Of a stretch of 52,190 nucleotides of DNA, positions 24,622 to 34,745 are shown one piece after another; position 1 is the stretch's first letter; each line of letters starts with the position of its first letter. Below the pieces are notes generated by a model, which saw only the letters and a list, made by a program, of their open reading frames with translations, was not told where the DNA came from and ran no database searches. Origin of the DNA: Lachnospiraceae bacterium (GTDB taxonomy: Bacteria > Bacillota > Clostridia > Lachnospirales > Lachnospiraceae); assembly GCA_024687745.1 (NCBI GenBank), contig JAILEM010000112.1:1-52190 (forward strand). Reading direction: 5' to 3'. Both the position numbers and the translations under genes were made by a program.

Positions 24622-26250
24622 TTATTTCTGCCTGTTGTTTTCATCAAGCGTTTCCTTATATTCCTCGATCAGATGATCATATTTTCCCGTATTTATATCT
24701 ATGACAGCTTTTATCCTGTCCTTATCGAAAAGATCTCCCCTGGTTATCAAAAGTATGACGTCATAATACTGTTTAAGGCTTTCATTTTCTAACCTGTTTC
24801 CACCATATATTATACTCTCCCCGTATCCTTCAGGTTCCTCCCTCCACATATGACCTATTCTCCAGTTATCCTCCCTGACTGCCGGAAGCTTTGAAAGAAA
24901 AGGATCTCCCAGGGCATATAGGTCGCTAAGATACATATCGGCATTATAATAGACCGATATCCCGGGTATGGATCTTAATAAACCGGATGTTATTCCCTTA
25001 CTCCTGTAATCATCTATCCCTTCTTCATTCCATGCATCCCTTATACACATCTCTCCTGTTTTTACATAAGAAACAGCATTGTTAAACAGACTGGTATACT
25101 TAAAATATCCCGCTCTTTCGTCTGCAATATTGGATCCGTACCTGTTGCCGTAAAGGAACTGGTCTGTTATCACATGTGTGGTGCATGAAAAAAGAACGGT
25201 CAAAAATACGGCTATCATATATATTTTCTCATATTTTTTTCTTTTTATCTCATTTATCGATCTGTTATCAAATATGTCCAGCAAAAGGATGACTGACATA
25301 AAGAACATGACCGTAAAATGACGGCCGAGCATAAAGTCTCCGCCGATATAGATTATATAGACAAAATACAACAGTATTCCTGCACCGACAGAAATATATC
25401 TTATATCCTTCACTGCTATTATTAAAATGAGGGCAAAGCAGGGAACCATTATAACGGGAAGGTCACAGATCGTAGTTATGAACAGATACTGAAACCCTCT
25501 GTATAAATACTCAGGCAGAGGTATGTCCGTTCCAAGCTTGACATAGGCGGTATTCGGAAAAGGAAAACCATAATAAAACACTGAAAAAACCTCCCAGAGA
25601 ATAAACGGCAGAAGGCTCAGAAATCCAATAAGTACGGCCTTTGGAAAGCTTACTCTCTCTCTTTTAAAAAGATATATATACAAAATAGCCGGAACAAACA
25701 TGAGCACCGCATCCATCCTTGTCATGGCTATAAGAGATATCAGTATACCCATTATAAAGAGCTTTTTCCGATCATATACCTCATTGTTGAGAAGAAGCTT
25801 TAGAAAGAGTACCGCAAGCAGAAATAAAAGACAGTTTTCAAGTCCTGATGTGGTATAGCTTATAAAACTGACTGAGCTGACAAATACGATAAAGGTAATG
25901 ATCACCTGCTTTACTGTATGACAGAAAGTATTTACGACTATGCTGTAGGCTGTGGTTGAAAAGATCACACAGATAAGAAGGGATACAAGAAACATATTCC
26001 TTATGATAAGATATCCGAAAGCAACTATAAGGGTAAACAAAGGACAGGATGAGGCAGACGCCCTCTCTCCGACATTATATACAAAGCCGTTGCCATCCAC
26101 CAGATTTTTGGCCATTATATATGCATGATAAGCATCATCGCTCTGCCAGGCAAGCAAAACTATAACAGCTGTAAATACAACTATCGAAATGAATTTTATC
26201 CTGTTTTCTTCTATCGCAAAATAATCAGATATCTTTTCTCTAAAGCTCAT
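24622..26250 (-). CDS. GT-C-like polytopic membrane glycosyltransferase
   Basis: About 542 aa with ten or more membrane segments and a soluble C-terminal part of about 170 residues. The first loop, SDDAYHAYIMAKNLVDGNG followed by FVYNVGERASASSCPLF, matches the DDA...GxGxVYN pattern of ArnT- and AftB-like GT-C enzymes, which take sugars from polyprenol-phosphate donors. The two Asp are probable catalytic or metal ligands. ATG at 26250 is preferred because it overlaps the upstream GT2 stop as ATGA and has AAGGA 9 nt upstream. It is coupled to that GT2, a likely donor maker. The acceptor is unknown. Confidence 0.8.
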   Translation of the reverse strand: MSFREKISDYFAIEENRIKFISIVVFTAVIVLLAWQSDDAYHAYIMAKNLVDGNGFVYNVGERASASSCPLFTLIVAFGYLIIRNMFLVSLLICVIFSTTAYSIVVNTFCHTVKQVIITFIVFVSSVSFISYTTSGLENCLLFLLAVLFLKLLLNNEVYDRKKLFIMGILISLIAMTRMDAVLMFVPAILYIYLFKRERVSFPKAVLIGFLSLLPFILWEVFSVFYYGFPFPNTAYVKLGTDIPLPEYLYRGFQYLFITTICDLPVIMVPCFALILIIAVKDIRYISVGAGILLYFVYIIYIGGDFMLGRHFTVMFFMSVILLLDIFDNRSINEIKRKKYEKIYMIAVFLTVLFSCTTHVITDQFLYGNRYGSNIADERAGYFKYTSLFNNAVSYVKTGEMCIRDAWNEEGIDDYRSKGITSGLLRSIPGISVYYNADMYLSDLYALGDPFLSKLPAVREDNWRIGHMWREEPEGYGESIIYGGNRLENESLKQYYDVILLITRGDLFDKDRIKAVIDINTGKYDHLIEEYKETLDENNRQK

Positions 26251-26972
26251 CCTTTTAGTTCCTTTTTCCATATGTTCTTTTCATTCTTCTTCAGTTTAAA
26301 CAAAAGACTCAAAGCCTCTGTTACAGACTTAAGCTTAATACTTGATTTAGAACCGACATATGTTATGGGAACCTCTACAGTATTTAATTTTCTGCAATAG
26401 AAACGCATTTCCGTCTGGTACATATGTCCCCGTGACAAAAATGCATCAAGATCCATGCTTTCCAGAATATTTCTCTGAAAAGCCTCAAAACCGGACGTCA
26501 TATCCTTAAGCCTGGTTCCCAGCACCACGTTTGAAAGAATGGTTCCTCCCGAGCTCAGTATCCTTCTGTAAAGAGGGTGATCCATAATATCTCCGCCCTC
26601 CATAAATCTTGAGCCCCATACACAGTCATAGCCCATATCAAGCTTTTCGATAAACAACGGGATATCCTTGGGTCTGTGACTGCCTCCTCCATCCATTTCG
26701 ATTATCCTTACCGCACCATCCTGTAATGCCATCTTAAAACCATAAAGATAGCAGGTGATAACACCTCTTGACGCCTTATGAAATATAAGCCTGATCCTGT
26801 CATATTTTTTTTCCATGTCTCTTATGATCTCTTCGGTACGATCTTTCGAATAGGAATCAATAACAGGATAAACATACAGATTGTCGTAAGGAAGCTCCAT
26901 GATCTCCTTAAGAACACCCTCCATAGTGCTCTCTTCATTAGCAACCGGCATAACGATAACCGTTTTTTCCAA
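26247..26972 (-). CDS. Family 2 glycosyltransferase (polyprenol-phosphate sugar synthase-like)
   Basis: About 241 aa: VIVMPVANEESTMEGVLKE, a GT-A fold start, then IIEMDGGGSHRPKDIP at the usual DxD site and WGSRFMEGGD. The layout resembles soluble dolichol-phosphate mannose synthases. The metal motif reads D-G-G rather than D-A-D, so the second Asp is missing. TTG at 26972 is the probable start because GGAGG lies 8 nt upstream; the in-frame ATG at 26987 contains that site. Stop and next start overlap as ATGA with the GT-C gene. Confidence 0.82.
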   Translation of the reverse strand: MEKTVIVMPVANEESTMEGVLKEIMELPYDNLYVYPVIDSYSKDRTEEIIRDMEKKYDRIRLIFHKASRGVITCYLYGFKMALQDGAVRIIEMDGGGSHRPKDIPLFIEKLDMGYDCVWGSRFMEGGDIMDHPLYRRILSSGGTILSNVVLGTRLKDMTSGFEAFQRNILESMDLDAFLSRGHMYQTEMRFYCRKLNTVEVPITYVGSKSSIKLKSVTEALSLLFKLKKNEKNIWKKELKG

Positions 26973-27047
26973 ATCTATAACCTCCATCTATAAACCGCAA
27001 AAAAACTTTTACTGATCCAAATATTCTGAATCCATAATATTTTTTAT

Positions 27048-27076
27048 ATTATCATACAAATCTTACAAACAATCAA
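27048..27076 (-). promoter_or_regulatory. Promoter of the GT2/GT-C operon
   Basis: Minus strand TTGATT (27071-27076), 17-nt spacer, GATAAT (27048-27053), about 75 nt before the GT2 start. Confidence 0.5.
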
Positions 27077-27083
27077 GGTTTCC

Positions 27084-28040
27084 TTAGTTTACTACATTGA
27101 GCTTTTCACCCTTTAAAAAGGCATCAATATTGTCACAGACTATATCTACAAGCCTGCTCCTTGCTTCCACACTGCCCCATGCCATATGCGGAGTGATTAT
27201 AAGCTTTTCACTGTCCTTTATCCTTGCAAGAGGATTATCCTCACTTATGGGTTCTGTATCCAGAACATCCAGTCCCGCTGCCATTATCTCTCCGTTTATA
27301 AGGGCATCATAGAGTGCATCCTTATCAACTACGGCTCCTCTTGCAACATTTATGAGTATAGCCGATCTCTTCATCTTTTTAAGGGCAGCCTCATCTATTA
27401 TGTGATGAGTCAGTTCGGAAAGCGGACAATGAAGTGATAATATATCCGATCTTTCAAGCAGTTCATCAAAGGATACCTGCTCATAATCCTTATTATTATT
27501 CTTACCTGTTACCGAATGATATATGACCTTACAGCCAAAAGCCTTAGCGATACCTGCTACCTCTTTTCCAATATTACCCATTCCGATAATACCCCATGTC
27601 AGGCTCTTTAGCTCATAAAATAAATGTCCGTAATAGGAAAAGCTGTTATGTTTTGCATATTTTCCCGATTTAACAAAATCATCGTAATAGGATATGTGCT
27701 CAAGAAGATTAAGAGCCAGAGCAAAGGTATGCTGTACAACGGCAGGTGTTGAATAATTGCTTACATTTGTGACTGTGATCCCCCTCTCCCTGCAGTACTT
27801 TATATCCACGTTATCAAATCCTGTGGCAAATTCACAGATAAGCTTAACCTTTTCTGCTCCCTTAAGAGTTTCCTCATTAAGCTTTGATTTATTTGCAATA
27901 ATTATATCCGCATCCTTAATCCTTTCGGGGATCTCTTCATATGCTGTGTTCTTATAACATATAAGCTCTCCGAATTCCTTAAGCTTATCAACACTTATAT
28001 CCTCACCTACACTGTTTCTTTCAAGAACTACTATCTTCAT
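27084..28040 (-). CDS. D-2-hydroxyacid dehydrogenase, NAD-dependent
   Basis: A protein of 318 aa of the D-isomer-specific family. NAD fold WGIIGMGNIGKEVAGIAKAF, substrate Arg in INVARGAVVDKDAL, Glu in LDTEPISEDNPL and the catalytic His in ITPHMAWGSVEARSRL are all present. It could reduce a 2-oxoacid such as hydroxypyruvate or glyoxylate; the W-G-S after the His resembles glycerate dehydrogenases, but the substrate is not certain. AAAGGAG precedes the ATG. It stands alone between a GT operon and the divergent dacF gene. Confidence 0.9.
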   Translation of the reverse strand: MKIVVLERNSVGEDISVDKLKEFGELICYKNTAYEEIPERIKDADIIIANKSKLNEETLKGAEKVKLICEFATGFDNVDIKYCRERGITVTNVSNYSTPAVVQHTFALALNLLEHISYYDDFVKSGKYAKHNSFSYYGHLFYELKSLTWGIIGMGNIGKEVAGIAKAFGCKVIYHSVTGKNNNKDYEQVSFDELLERSDILSLHCPLSELTHHIIDEAALKKMKRSAILINVARGAVVDKDALYDALINGEIMAAGLDVLDTEPISEDNPLARIKDSEKLIITPHMAWGSVEARSRLVDIVCDNIDAFLKGEKLNVVN

Positions 28041-28178
28041 TCACATATCTCCTTTTATGCCTGTTTGGATCAAATTATCCCAAGGCTGTATCCGCTATGG
28101 TTACAGACTATTCAGATAAGTATAACAAAAGACCTGACTGTTATGCAAGATAAACAGCCGGGTACCTTTCCCGCTTCA

Positions 28179-28208
28179 TTGCATTATCCTCTGTACTTTT
28201 GTTATAAT
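28179..28208 (+). promoter_or_regulatory. Promoter of dacF
   Basis: TTGCAT (28179-28184), 18-nt spacer and TATAAT (28203-28208), preceded by TGT to make an extended -10. The dacF ATG follows about 34 nt later. Confidence 0.65.
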
Positions 28209-28242
28209 AGATACATATAATATTAAACCGATGGTATTTTAA

Positions 28243-29688
28243 ATGAAAAAATCAGTTCTGATAATTTTGACAATTATATTTATACTTTCTTTTCCCATGG
28301 ATATTTATGCCGTGAATACAGCTCCGACTGCTGAACAGCTCGAATGGGCAGAGCAAAGAAAGCTTATTACCGTAGAATCCAATCTTATTAACGGATGGCC
28401 GGAAGGCCCGATCATAGGCGCAGAATCTGCGATATTGGTAGATGCGGATACAGGTATAGTCCTTTATGAAAAAAATGTTAATGAGCGTCTCTATCCTGCC
28501 AGCACAACCAAACTGATGACTGCTCTTCTTACTATAGAAAACACTGCCATGAACGATGTTGTTACATTTTCCCATGACGCTATCCATAATGTCGAAAGCG
28601 GATCTTCAAGAATTGGGATAGATGAAGGGGAGCAGCTGACTATAGAACAATGTCTCTACGGGCTTTTACTCGGATCCGGCAATGAGGTCGCCTATGCTCT
28701 TGCGGAGCACGTAGGCGGTGATGTCGACAGCTTTGTACAGATGATGAACGACAGGGCAACAGAGCTTGGCTGTACAAATACTCATTTTGTAAATCCAAAC
28801 GGTCTTCCCGATCCCGAACACTATGTAAGTGCACTCGACCTCTCCATAATAGCAAGGGCCTGCTTTAAAAACGAATCCCTTGTTACTATTTCCGGTACCA
28901 CCAAATATACCATTCCTCCGACAAATATACAGCCTGAGGAAAGACCTCTTGAAAATCACCACCTTATGGTAGACGGATTAAAATATTCTTATGAGGGTTT
29001 TATAGGAGGAAAAACAGGATACACAAAGGATGCAAGACAGACACTTGTAAGCTGTGCCGAAAGAGACGGTATGAGACTTATCTGTGTTATTATGAAGGAG
29101 GAAAGCCCCAATCAGTTTCTTGACACTGTCTCCTTATTTGATTACGGCTTTGACAGCTTTCAGAAATTAAATATAGCAGACAGTGAAACAAGATACTCAC
29201 TGGATTTTGCTACATTTTTTAAAACAAACCTGGACCTTATAGGGAGTTCAAAACCTTTACTGTCAATAGACCGGACCGATTATGTGATTATACCTAAAAC
29301 AGTCGACTTTACAATGCTTGACGTTGCCGTAGGATATGAAGATCTGCCCCCCAATTCGGTCTGCTTACTCTCCTATACCTTCAATTCGCACCCTGTGGGG
29401 ATTGCTACTCTTGACTATACCGACCTTGAAAAAAAAGAATTTGAATTTTCCAATGTCATAAAATATGCCTCGATGAACGATATGCCGGAATCAGTAAAAC
29501 CCACAAAAAACAGGATCTTTATAAACATTGAAAAACTTATTATCATCATAGCCATCATAATAGTCTGCATACTTCTGGCATTCTTCATCAAAAGCCTTGT
29601 TACCGGCTATATTTATTCCTCAAAAAAGCAGCAGACCGTAATAAAGAAAAGATATAAAAAACGTAAAAAGGGACCCTATAACCGTTAA
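28243..29688 (+). CDS. dacF: D-alanyl-D-alanine carboxypeptidase (DacF-like penicillin-binding protein)
   Basis: A protein of 481 aa that trims the terminal D-Ala of peptidoglycan stem peptides. The signal peptide (residues 2-24) is followed by the serine-transpeptidase motifs: PASTTKLMTA (STTK), GSGNEV (SGN) and GGKTGYT (KTG). A beta-rich C-terminal region, a hydrophobic segment near residues 430-452 and a strongly basic tail follow, so it is probably anchored at both ends. No clear ribosome site precedes the ATG. The stop overlaps that of the convergent exonuclease gene. Confidence 0.93.
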   Translation: MKKSVLIILTIIFILSFPMDIYAVNTAPTAEQLEWAEQRKLITVESNLINGWPEGPIIGAESAILVDADTGIVLYEKNVNERLYPASTTKLMTALLTIENTAMNDVVTFSHDAIHNVESGSSRIGIDEGEQLTIEQCLYGLLLGSGNEVAYALAEHVGGDVDSFVQMMNDRATELGCTNTHFVNPNGLPDPEHYVSALDLSIIARACFKNESLVTISGTTKYTIPPTNIQPEERPLENHHLMVDGLKYSYEGFIGGKTGYTKDARQTLVSCAERDGMRLICVIMKEESPNQFLDTVSLFDYGFDSFQKLNIADSETRYSLDFATFFKTNLDLIGSSKPLLSIDRTDYVIIPKTVDFTMLDVAVGYEDLPPNSVCLLSYTFNSHPVGIATLDYTDLEKKEFEFSNVIKYASMNDMPESVKPTKNRIFINIEKLIIIIAIIIVCILLAFFIKSLVTGYIYSSKKQQTVIKKRYKKRKKGPYNR

Positions 29689-30650
29689 GCCTTATCTCTT
29701 TTTGCCTTTCTTTTTTCCATGCGCTGAAGTCTAAGCTTTTCCTGTTTATCGGCTATCTCCATTGCAGTTTCCTTTGGTACAAGCTTTAAGGTCTTGACTA
29801 CATATACACTGTCTGAATCGGTTTTTTTCATCCTGATCTTTCCCTTAAGGTACCCGTGTTTTTTGCAATAGGCTATACAGTAATAATGCTTTCCGTTGAC
29901 CGAAAACCACTTGATCTGCTGCTGTGCCGATCTTCCGCAAAGATAGCACTTTGTCGAGCAGACATCCTTATCCTCTATGGCTTTATTCTTATCGGGAAAT
30001 TCTCTTGAAATATATTTTGAGTAGGTTTTAAAATTTACATTGATCTCATCCTTTTTGGTAGGAGGAGTTATGAATATATCATAAGATACATATTTCTTGA
30101 TACGGGGCTTAAATGAGTTTATCTTTTTAAACACCTTTGCCGTATAATATGCATCATCATATGCTCTGTGAAACGGTATATCCTTTTCTATATCAAGATA
30201 ATCAACCGCATATTCCAAAGCCCTTCGTATCTTTCCGTCCTCATATGAAAGAGAAAAGAATTTCTGTATGTCATAATACAAAAGAGGCCCCTGAGAGAGC
30301 ATATCCATTCCATAATACATCATGTTTCTCTGAAGCTCTGTAATATCGGAATTACCCCATATGCAAAATACATAATCCTTCCCGCACCACTCAAGAAACT
30401 CCTCCATGGCCTCGGGAAAAGGCTTGCCGTTTTCAAGATCTTCCATAGTCAGATTTACTATCTTGTTGGTCATAAAATGGATATAGTGATATATCTGAGG
30501 CTTGATGACCACCTCATATTTATCAACCTCCTTAAACCATCTGTTAAGCTTGACCGCTCCGATCTCTATTATTTCAAAGGGTAATCCGTATTCTTTATTA
30601 TATCTTTCACTTGACTGGTTCCATTCAAGATCAAAAACTATATAATTCAC
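29685..30650 (-). CDS. DEDDh 3'-5' exonuclease with C-terminal Cys-rich module
   Basis: A protein of 321 aa. VFDLEWNQ (D7, E9), EIIEIGAVKL, the WGNSDITEL block and HRAYDDAYYTAKVF (His and Asp) give the four acidic residues and His of DEDDh exonucleases such as RNase T, KapD or ERI1. After residue 225 it has CSTKCYLCGRS, later CIAYCKKHG, a probable zinc ribbon that could bind RNA, followed by a basic tail. The start is GTG at 30650, overlapping the acyltransferase stop as GTGA. Substrate unknown. Confidence 0.85.
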   Translation of the reverse strand: MNYIVFDLEWNQSSERYNKEYGLPFEIIEIGAVKLNRWFKEVDKYEVVIKPQIYHYIHFMTNKIVNLTMEDLENGKPFPEAMEEFLEWCGKDYVFCIWGNSDITELQRNMMYYGMDMLSQGPLLYYDIQKFFSLSYEDGKIRRALEYAVDYLDIEKDIPFHRAYDDAYYTAKVFKKINSFKPRIKKYVSYDIFITPPTKKDEINVNFKTYSKYISREFPDKNKAIEDKDVCSTKCYLCGRSAQQQIKWFSVNGKHYYCIAYCKKHGYLKGKIRMKKTDSDSVYVVKTLKLVPKETAMEIADKQEKLRLQRMEKRKAKRDKA

Positions 30651-31768
30651 GCCTTAATACCTGTCCGAACTTTCTTCTTTCCTGACATAAAAGGAAAAAA
30701 ACGATTGATTAAAAGGATCATAATTGTAGTATATATAAGCATTATAAGTATCACTATCAGATAACAGATATATCCCCTTGCCCTTGTTAAAAACTGATTT
30801 ACAAACATTGCAGCCTTAAGTGCGAGAGTGAGGACGGCCGAATTATTGTGAACACCCATAAATACAAGCGAATTGGTTCCGTAAAAGATCAACAGCTTAA
30901 ATTTTCCCTTTTCGGATAAGAGTCTGGAAATAAGTATAAGCCATGCGGAACCGCTTATTCCTGCTATATAATATACAATTATATTATTTTGTACCAGGGA
31001 TCTGAAGTCCCCTATATTATTATAGTGAAGCAGCTTCATGCTCACTATTATTGAAGCTATATTAACGATAAGACACAGCTGGGATACAATAAGCACTGTG
31101 ATCCTGCTCTTTTTTTCCGACATTCCCTTACCTGTTCTGTCAATTATATCATATCCGTAATAACCTGCTGCGGTAAATGAACATACAAAAACCGGTCTTA
31201 AAAGAGTGATACATAATTCATGTACCCTGTTCTTAAACTCTGTATCATAATTAAGCTGCTGTAGGTATACATTTATGACATATGCCGCTACGGTAAGGAT
31301 AATGATCACTGATACGGCGCTGTTCGATTTACATTTTTTTATTATAAACAGAAATAACACCTCTCCCAGGAACATGGCAGGAAGGAACCAGAGCACATTC
31401 ATCCCGTAAAGGCCTATAACATACCATATATTTACAAACAATGTACTTGGCGGAACTACCTTTGTTATAAAAAGTGAATACAGAACGATAAAGATATAAA
31501 CGATGCTGAAAAGATAATAGGGGATCATTATACCCTTAAATCTCCTGGTTATCAGACTATTAAGATCCCTGTCCCTGTCATTTTTATATTTTATCAGCAT
31601 ACCGCTTACAATAAAAAAGAAGGGCATATGAAATGAAAATATCCATATGCACAGATACACGATATAGGGAGAATAAAGTAATATCTCTCCCTGAAGATGA
31701 CCTATCAATACCAGTATGATGGCAATACCTTTTGCTATGTCAAAATAAGTCAGTCGTTTATTATCCAT
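30647..31768 (-). CDS. Acyltransferase family 3 membrane protein
   Basis: About 373 aa with roughly ten membrane segments. YFDIAKGIAIILVLIGHL near the start (conserved His) and FHMPFFFIVSGMLI match acyltransferase-3/fucose 4-O-acetylase-like proteins, which O-acetylate surface sugars. The ATG at 31768 is chosen because the family begins with this segment; no ribosome site is seen there, and a GTG at 31813 is an alternative. The next gene (exonuclease) overlaps by 4 nt. Confidence 0.82.
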   Translation of the reverse strand: MDNKRLTYFDIAKGIAIILVLIGHLQGEILLYSPYIVYLCIWIFSFHMPFFFIVSGMLIKYKNDRDRDLNSLITRRFKGIMIPYYLFSIVYIFIVLYSLFITKVVPPSTLFVNIWYVIGLYGMNVLWFLPAMFLGEVLFLFIIKKCKSNSAVSVIIILTVAAYVINVYLQQLNYDTEFKNRVHELCITLLRPVFVCSFTAAGYYGYDIIDRTGKGMSEKKSRITVLIVSQLCLIVNIASIIVSMKLLHYNNIGDFRSLVQNNIIVYYIAGISGSAWLILISRLLSEKGKFKLLIFYGTNSLVFMGVHNNSAVLTLALKAAMFVNQFLTRARGYICYLIVILIMLIYTTIMILLINRFFPFMSGKKKVRTGIKA

Positions 31769-31834
31769 AGACTGTATTTTAACATAACCATACGTCTGCC
31801 CGCAATCCGTCACATACTTATTCGATACTTATTA

Positions 31835-33454
31835 TTATTTATATTTTTTTGTCTCTCTGGATCTGATGACAGCAGCTTTTACCAATTCCCTGAAAAGCGG
31901 GTGAGCCTTATCAGGTCTTGATTTGAATTCAGGATGGAACTGCACACCGACATGAAAAAGATTATCCTTTGCCTCTACCGCCTCTACAAGCATTTCATCC
32001 GGAGATGTACCGCAGACAATAAGACCTGAAGCCGTAAACCTTTCGCGATAGAGATTATTGTACTCAAAACGATGCCTGTGTCTCTCTGATATCTCATTAT
32101 TTCCATATGCTCTCTCAAGTACAGTTCCCTTAAATATCTTACAGGGATATGAACCAAGGCGCATGGTTCCGCCCTTTCTTAAAACTGCCATCTGTTCTTC
32201 CATAAGATCGATAACGCAGTTCTTACCTACTTCATCAAATTCCCTGCTGTTCGCATCCTCTATGCCTAAAACATTTCTTGCATATTCTATAACGGATATC
32301 TGCATTCCAAGACATATACCAAGGTAGGGTATATCATGTTCCCTTGCATATCTGCATGCAAGTATCATTCCTTCCGTTCCACGGTCTCCAAAGCCTCCGG
32401 GTACCAGTATTCCCTGTGCTTGTCTAAGTTCGGTGGCTATATTTTCCCCTGTAAGTTTTTCCGAGTCGATCCAGAGTACTTCTACCTCTGTATCATTCTC
32501 ATATCCTCCGTGATAGAGAGCTTCCCTTACGGAAAGATAGGAATCATGGAGTCCGACATACTTTCCTACTATGGCTATCTTTATATGTCCGGAAAGGTTT
32601 TGGATACGGTCAACCATTTCCTGCCACTCACTAAGGCCTGAAAGCTCTCCCTGTAACGAAAGCTCTCTGCAGACAACCTTATCAAGTCCGTGTCTGTTAA
32701 GCATCAATGGTGCCTCATAAAGACAATCCATAGTGTCGTTTTCTATCACGCAGTCCTTTTTTACATTACAGAAAAGAGCTATCTTATCCTTTATACTCTT
32801 TTCAAGGGGGTGATCCACCCTTGTCACTATGATATCGGGATGTATCCCAAGTGCCTGAAGCTCCTTTACCGAATGCTGGGTAGGCTTGGATTTATGCTCA
32901 TTGGATCCACTCAGATACGGAACGAGCGTAACATGAATAAAGAGGCAGTTTTCCTTGCCCTGTTCTAAGGATATCTGTCTTATGGCTTCAATAAAAGGCT
33001 GTCCTTCAATATCCCCGATGGTTCCTCCGATCTCTGCTATCAGAACATCTGCATCGGAATTTTTTGCACCCTGATATATGAACTGTTTGATCTCATCTGT
33101 TATATGAGGTATTACCTGCACGGTCTCTCCAAGATATTCTCCCTTTCTTTCGCGGTTCAGGACATTCCAATATACCTTTCCGCTTGTAAGGTTCGAATAC
33201 TTTGTCATATTTTCATCAGTAAATCTTTCATAATGTCCTAGATCAAGATCAGTCTCTGCTCCGTCATCGGTCACAAAGACCTCCCCATGCTGAAACGGAC
33301 TCATAGTTCCCGGATCAACGTTCATATACGGATCAAGCTTCTGAGATACTACCCTTATACCCCTCATCTTAAGAAGCCTTCCCAATGATGCAGCAGTAAT
33401 CCCTTTTCCCAGACCGGATACCACACCTCCGGTAACAAATATAAATTTTGACAT
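31835..33454 (-). CDS. pyrG: CTP synthase
   Basis: A protein of 539 aa, normal length. The synthase domain has [20 protein letters not shown] and [19 protein letters not shown]. The glutaminase domain has GGFGDRG, the nucleophile in YLGICLGMQ and the catalytic [11 protein letters not shown]. It aminates UTP to CTP with glutamine, which fits the nitrogen-rich neighbourhood. AAGGGGA lies about 11 nt upstream of the ATG. It is 19 nt behind dapL, probably in the same operon. Confidence 0.98.
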   Translation of the reverse strand: MSKFIFVTGGVVSGLGKGITAASLGRLLKMRGIRVVSQKLDPYMNVDPGTMSPFQHGEVFVTDDGAETDLDLGHYERFTDENMTKYSNLTSGKVYWNVLNRERKGEYLGETVQVIPHITDEIKQFIYQGAKNSDADVLIAEIGGTIGDIEGQPFIEAIRQISLEQGKENCLFIHVTLVPYLSGSNEHKSKPTQHSVKELQALGIHPDIIVTRVDHPLEKSIKDKIALFCNVKKDCVIENDTMDCLYEAPLMLNRHGLDKVVCRELSLQGELSGLSEWQEMVDRIQNLSGHIKIAIVGKYVGLHDSYLSVREALYHGGYENDTEVEVLWIDSEKLTGENIATELRQAQGILVPGGFGDRGTEGMILACRYAREHDIPYLGICLGMQISVIEYARNVLGIEDANSREFDEVGKNCVIDLMEEQMAVLRKGGTMRLGSYPCKIFKGTVLERAYGNNEISERHRHRFEYNNLYRERFTASGLIVCGTSPDEMLVEAVEAKDNLFHVGVQFHPEFKSRPDKAHPLFRELVKAAVIRSRETKKYK

Positions 33455-33473
33455 TTTCAGAACAATCCCCTTA

Positions 33474-34688
33474 TCATGAATTCTTTGCTACACGTTCCAT
33501 CGCTTTTAAACAGTTTTCATGGCTTCCGAAAGCCGTCAGTCTGAAATATCCTTCTCCGCTTGGACCAAATCCGCCACCCGGAGTTCCTACTATATTCATT
33601 TTATCAAGCATCATGTCAAAGAAATCCCATGAACTCATACCGGGAGTCTTAAGCCAGATATACGGGGAATCTACTCCTCCATAAACCGTATAGCCTGCAT
33701 TTTTAAGACCCTCTCTTATAACCTTTGCATTTTCTTTATAACCCTTTATCTGCTCTTTTATCTGATCCTTACCCTCTTTCGAGTAAACTGCCTCGCCGGC
33801 ACGCTGAACTATGTATGGAGCTCCGTTAAACTTGGTCCCGTGACGTCTTGCCCACATATCATGCAGAGAATTTCCCATACGGTTAAGCTCCTTTGGAACT
33901 ACGCTGTATCCCAGCCTTAACCCTGTAAATCCGGCATTTTTGGAAAAACTCCTTAATTCTATCGCACAGGTTTTTGCTCCGTCACATTCATATATGGAAT
34001 GAGGAACTCCTTCCTGAGTTATATAGGCCTCATATGCCGCATCAAAAATTATGACTGCACCTGTCTTATTTGCATGATCCACAAATACCTGAAGCTCTTC
34101 TTTTTTAAGAGCCATTCCGGTTGGATTATTAGGAAAGCAGAGATATATGATATCCGCTTCCTCCTTTGGAAGAGAAGGAACAAAGCCATTGTCTTCGATA
34201 CAGGGCATATAGATCACCCTGTCCCATTTCCCTGACTCTTTATCATATTCACCGCATCTTCCGGCCATAACATTTGAATCCAGATATACAGGATAAACAG
34301 GATCACATACGGCGATCCTTGCATCCAAACCAAACAGTTCCTGAATATCTGCCGAATCGCTCTTTGCACCGTCAGATACAAATATCTCATCTGAAGAGAT
34401 ATCACAGCCTCTCATCCTGAAATCATTTTCCGCTATCGCTTCACGCAGAAATGAATAACCGAGATCCGGAGCATATCCCCTGAAGGTTTCCTCCTTTCCC
34501 ATCTCATCTACCGCCAGATGAAGGGCATTCGTTACGGCAGGTACTAACGGTTTTGTGACATCTCCTATCCCGAGACGGATGATATCCGCATCGGGATTTG
34601 ATTCCTTATATGAAGCGACCTTTTTTGCTATCGTTGAAAAAAGATAGCTGCCCGGAAGCTTTGAAAAATTCTCATTTATAACAGCCAT
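33474..34688 (-). CDS. dapL: LL-diaminopimelate aminotransferase
   Basis: A protein of 404 aa. The opening [20 protein letters not shown] and [12 protein letters not shown] are diagnostic of Dap[23 protein letters not shown] and [15 protein letters not shown] (PLP lysine) follow. It converts tetrahydrodipicolinate directly to LL-DAP with glutamate as amino donor, supplying lysine and peptidoglycan precursors. GGGAGAG precedes the ATG. The clustering with glutamine enzymes suggests shared nitrogen control. Confidence 0.97.
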   Translation of the reverse strand: MAVINENFSKLPGSYLFSTIAKKVASYKESNPDADIIRLGIGDVTKPLVPAVTNALHLAVDEMGKEETFRGYAPDLGYSFLREAIAENDFRMRGCDISSDEIFVSDGAKSDSADIQELFGLDARIAVCDPVYPVYLDSNVMAGRCGEYDKESGKWDRVIYMPCIEDNGFVPSLPKEEADIIYLCFPNNPTGMALKKEELQVFVDHANKTGAVIIFDAAYEAYITQEGVPHSIYECDGAKTCAIELRSFSKNAGFTGLRLGYSVVPKELNRMGNSLHDMWARRHGTKFNGAPYIVQRAGEAVYSKEGKDQIKEQIKGYKENAKVIREGLKNAGYTVYGGVDSPYIWLKTPGMSSWDFFDMMLDKMNIVGTPGGGFGPSGEGYFRLTAFGSHENCLKAMERVAKNS

Positions 34689-34745
34689 TATCTCTCCCTG
34701 TACTTTCTTATTTATTTCAGAAATAAAGCTTCTGATCCTGCTTAA

